From: Chitinophagaceae bacterium UBA2467
Lineage (GTDB): Bacteria > Bacteroidota > Bacteroidia > Chitinophagales > Chitinophagaceae
Length of the DNA stretch: 33,795 bases
Assembly: GCA_002342205.1 (NCBI GenBank)
Contig: DDPN01000161.1
Coordinates: forward strand, 5,501 to 39,295
Reading direction: 5' to 3'
Shown here: positions 32,177-33,795 of the stretch, one piece after another
Layout of the letters: each line of letters starts with the position of its first letter
How positions within the stretch are numbered: position 1 is the stretch's first letter
The notes under the pieces: generated by a model
What the model was told of the DNA's origin: nothing
The model's database searches: none
The model's input: only the letters and a program-made list of their open reading frames with translations
Made by a program: the position numbers and the translations under genes

Positions 32177-33795
32177 TTGCGAATCGGTCTACCGGTTGTT
32201 AAGACACTCTGAATTCGCTCCAATGTTTTTTTCTCTCCACATAGTGAAAGAAATGCTTCACGCTCCAGATCCAATAGATATTGTTCATCAACTTTTGTAG
32301 GTTCGCTCAGCTCTCCACCGCACATTACATAAGCTAATTTTTTTGCAACTAATGCATCGTGATCTGTGGCATAACCTGCTGTTTTCATTGCGTGTATTCC
32401 TGCATATAACGGACCAAGACCGGCTTTACCTAACACCGGTATAGATTTTTTCTCAACGGGTCTGCTGTATCCTGATTTTTGTATGTTAAGAACCGATTGT
32501 TTGGCCGCAGCGATTCGTCGATTTGTATTTAGAATAACTTCATCTACTCCATTTCTATAAATTCCCATGGTAAAGCCTTCCTGTGCAGAGGTAGCCACTT
32601 TTGCAGTTGCAATATGCATGAATCTATTTTTCAAGGTTACTGTTTCTGGCTCATCTGCATGCATTTCCTCGCCAGCACGCAATACAAATTCTTTTGTTCC
32701 TCCTCCACCTGGTATCAAGCCTACGCCTAATTCTACTAGGCCTGAATAGGTTTCTGCAGTGGGGCAGCATTTATCTGCGTGTAGATTTAATTCACAACCG
32801 CCGCCTAATGTCAAACCATGCGGAGCAACCACTACAGGTATTCCGGAGTAGCGCACGCGCATCATCGTTTGTTGAAAATAACGGATGGCTACATTCAATT
32901 CATCATATTCTTGTTCAATTGCCATCATAAATATCATTCCCACATTAGCACCCGCAGAAAAATTTGCGCCTTCGTTTGCAATGACCAAGCCCTGAAAACC
33001 TTCCTCGGCTTTCTCTACTGCGGTTTGTATTCCTGCTAACACATCGGCTCCTATACTTCCCATTTTTGTGTTCCACTGTAATCCTAATACATCATCACCC
33101 AGGTCAAATAATTTGCAAGAACTATTTTTCCATACAAGATTTTTTGCATGGTGCGTCATCACTAAAAAGTCAGTCCCTCCTGGAAGCTCTTTATAATCTC
33201 CGGAGAGGGGATCATAACATAGTCTTTTTCCATTTTGTGACTTATAAAAATGGGTATTCCCCTTGTTGATCATTTCTTTGACCCAGGGCGCTACGCTAGA
33301 ACCTCCCTTTTCGATGGCTTCAACTATTTCTTTAACCCCCAATAGATCCCAGGTTTCAAAGGCGCCAATTTCCCAGCCAAAACCTGCTTTCATAGCATCG
33401 TCAACGCGATACAATTCATCACTAATTTCAGGTATCCGGTGTGAGATGTAAGAGAAGAGTAAGGTGTGCAATTGTCTAAAAAACTCACCGGCTTTATCAG
33501 GTGCAGCCTGTAACATTTTGATTCGAGTCGCTAATTCGTCTATAGGTTTAACGGCATCTAGCGAAGCAAATTTTGGTTTTACTCTTGGTTTATATTCTAA
33601 CGTAGAGAGATTTAAGGTTAAGATCTCTTTTTTTCCTTCTGCTGTTTTTGTTTTTTGAAAAAATCCTTTTCCTGTTTTATCTCCTAGCCAATTATTCGCA
33701 ACCATTTTTGTTAGCCACTCCGGAATAGTAAAAAGCGAGCGGGCCTCATCTGTAGGGCAGTTATCGGCCACTCCTTTTGCAACTTTCACTAAAGT
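32173..33795 (-). CDS. fadN: FadN-type 3-hydroxyacyl-CoA dehydrogenase/enoyl-CoA hydratase, C-terminal part
   Basis: The frame runs off the right edge; about 540 C-terminal residues are visible and the true start is outside. The first part belongs to the end of the dehydrogenase module (FTIPEWLTKMVANNWLGDKT, DELYRVDDAMKAGFGWEIGAF). The crotonase module follows with the oxyanion-hole regions ANFSAGANVGMIF and GLTLGGGCELNLHADK, and the segment SGLVELGVGLIPGGGGTKEF. Dehydrogenase before hydratase is the FadN order, the reverse of FadB. Family members have about 790-800 residues and act in fatty-acid beta-oxidation, usually beside thiolase and acyl-CoA dehydrogenase genes, which here would lie past the edge. 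Confidence 0.88.
   Translation of the reverse strand, partial: TLVKVAKGVADNCPTDEARSLFTIPEWLTKMVANNWLGDKTGKGFFQKTKTAEGKKEILTLNLSTLEYKPRVKPKFASLDAVKPIDELATRIKMLQAAPDKAGEFFRQLHTLLFSYISHRIPEISDELYRVDDAMKAGFGWEIGAFETWDLLGVKEIVEAIEKGGSSVAPWVKEMINKGNTHFYKSQNGKRLCYDPLSGDYKELPGGTDFLVMTHHAKNLVWKNSSCKLFDLGDDVLGLQWNTKMGSIGADVLAGIQTAVEKAEEGFQGLVIANEGANFSAGANVGMIFMMAIEQEYDELNVAIRYFQQTMMRVRYSGIPVVVAPHGLTLGGGCELNLHADKCCPTAETYSGLVELGVGLIPGGGGTKEFVLRAGEEMHADEPETVTLKNRFMHIATAKVATSAQEGFTMGIYRNGVDEVILNTNRRIAAAKQSVLNIQKSGYSRPVEKKSIPVLGKAGLGPLYAGIHAMKTAGYATDHDALVAKKLAYVMCGGELSEPTKVDEQYLLDLEREAFLSLCGEKKTLERIQSVLTTGRPIRN

Noticed and set aside
33787..33789. Start of the fadN-like gene at the right edge
   Set aside because: The codon is an internal GTG valine; the frame stays open to the edge and the dehydrogenase module is missing, so the gene is cut by the window.
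1..33795. tRNA, rRNA, CRISPR, insertion sequence, prophage or toxin-defence genes
   Set aside because: I looked for cloverleaf, direct-repeat arrays, transposase motifs and terminal inverted repeats and found none; the genes are core functions with uniform composition by eye.

Overview
The window is core chromosome of a member of the Bacteroidota, most likely a Chitinophagaceae-like lineage. Four things point there. A PorT gene of the type IX secretion system overlaps menG beside engB. The dcw cluster has the order and long FtsZ linker seen in this phylum. Promoters carry the Bacteroidota -7 element (TAnnTTTG). Shine-Dalgarno sequences are nearly absent. I see no tRNA, rRNA, CRISPR array, insertion sequence or prophage. 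No stretch over 300 bases lacks a gene; the longest gap, about 258 bases before mraZ, is densely structured.

Left part (1-14820): mostly single genes or pairs in both orientations. In order they are comM (cut by the left edge), porT and menG, engB, a YkuK-type RNase H-like gene, a CoA-binding protein, and a secreted metallophosphoesterase fused to a beta-propeller. Then come pyruvate dehydrogenase E2, dnaX, a YghO-like GNAT protein, the split F1 operon atpD-atpC, an orphan sensor kinase and queA. Four convergent pairs meet with stop codons overlapping or a few bases apart. Several genes have a -7 element 3-10 bases before the start codon, which suggests leaderless or nearly leaderless mRNAs.

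Right part (14821-31207): a regulatory region and then one long plus-strand operon, mraZ-rsmH-ftsL-ftsI-murE-mraY-murD-ftsW-murG-murC-ftsQ-ftsA-ftsZ, ending in a strong terminator. These genes take UDP-MurNAc to lipid II (MurC, D, E, MraY, MurG), polymerise and cross-link it at the septum (FtsW, FtsI, FtsL, FtsQ) and build the Z-ring (FtsA, FtsZ). murF, murB and ddl are not in the cluster. The MurE motif DNPR predicts meso-diaminopimelate in the stem peptide. After the terminator lie a TIGR01777-type epimerase and, convergent with it, the C-terminal part of a FadN-type beta-oxidation enzyme cut by the right edge.

The signals most worth a second look are: (1) an A10 run in dnaX with an AGGGAG upstream and stop codons at once in both shifted frames, an architecture like programmed gamma/tau production; (2) three helically phased DnaA-box-like sequences before the dcw operon; (3) three 10-bp-phased repeats resembling MraZ operators overlapping the mraZ promoter; (4) the recurrent start-proximal -7 element. 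No wholly new multi-gene system is apparent.
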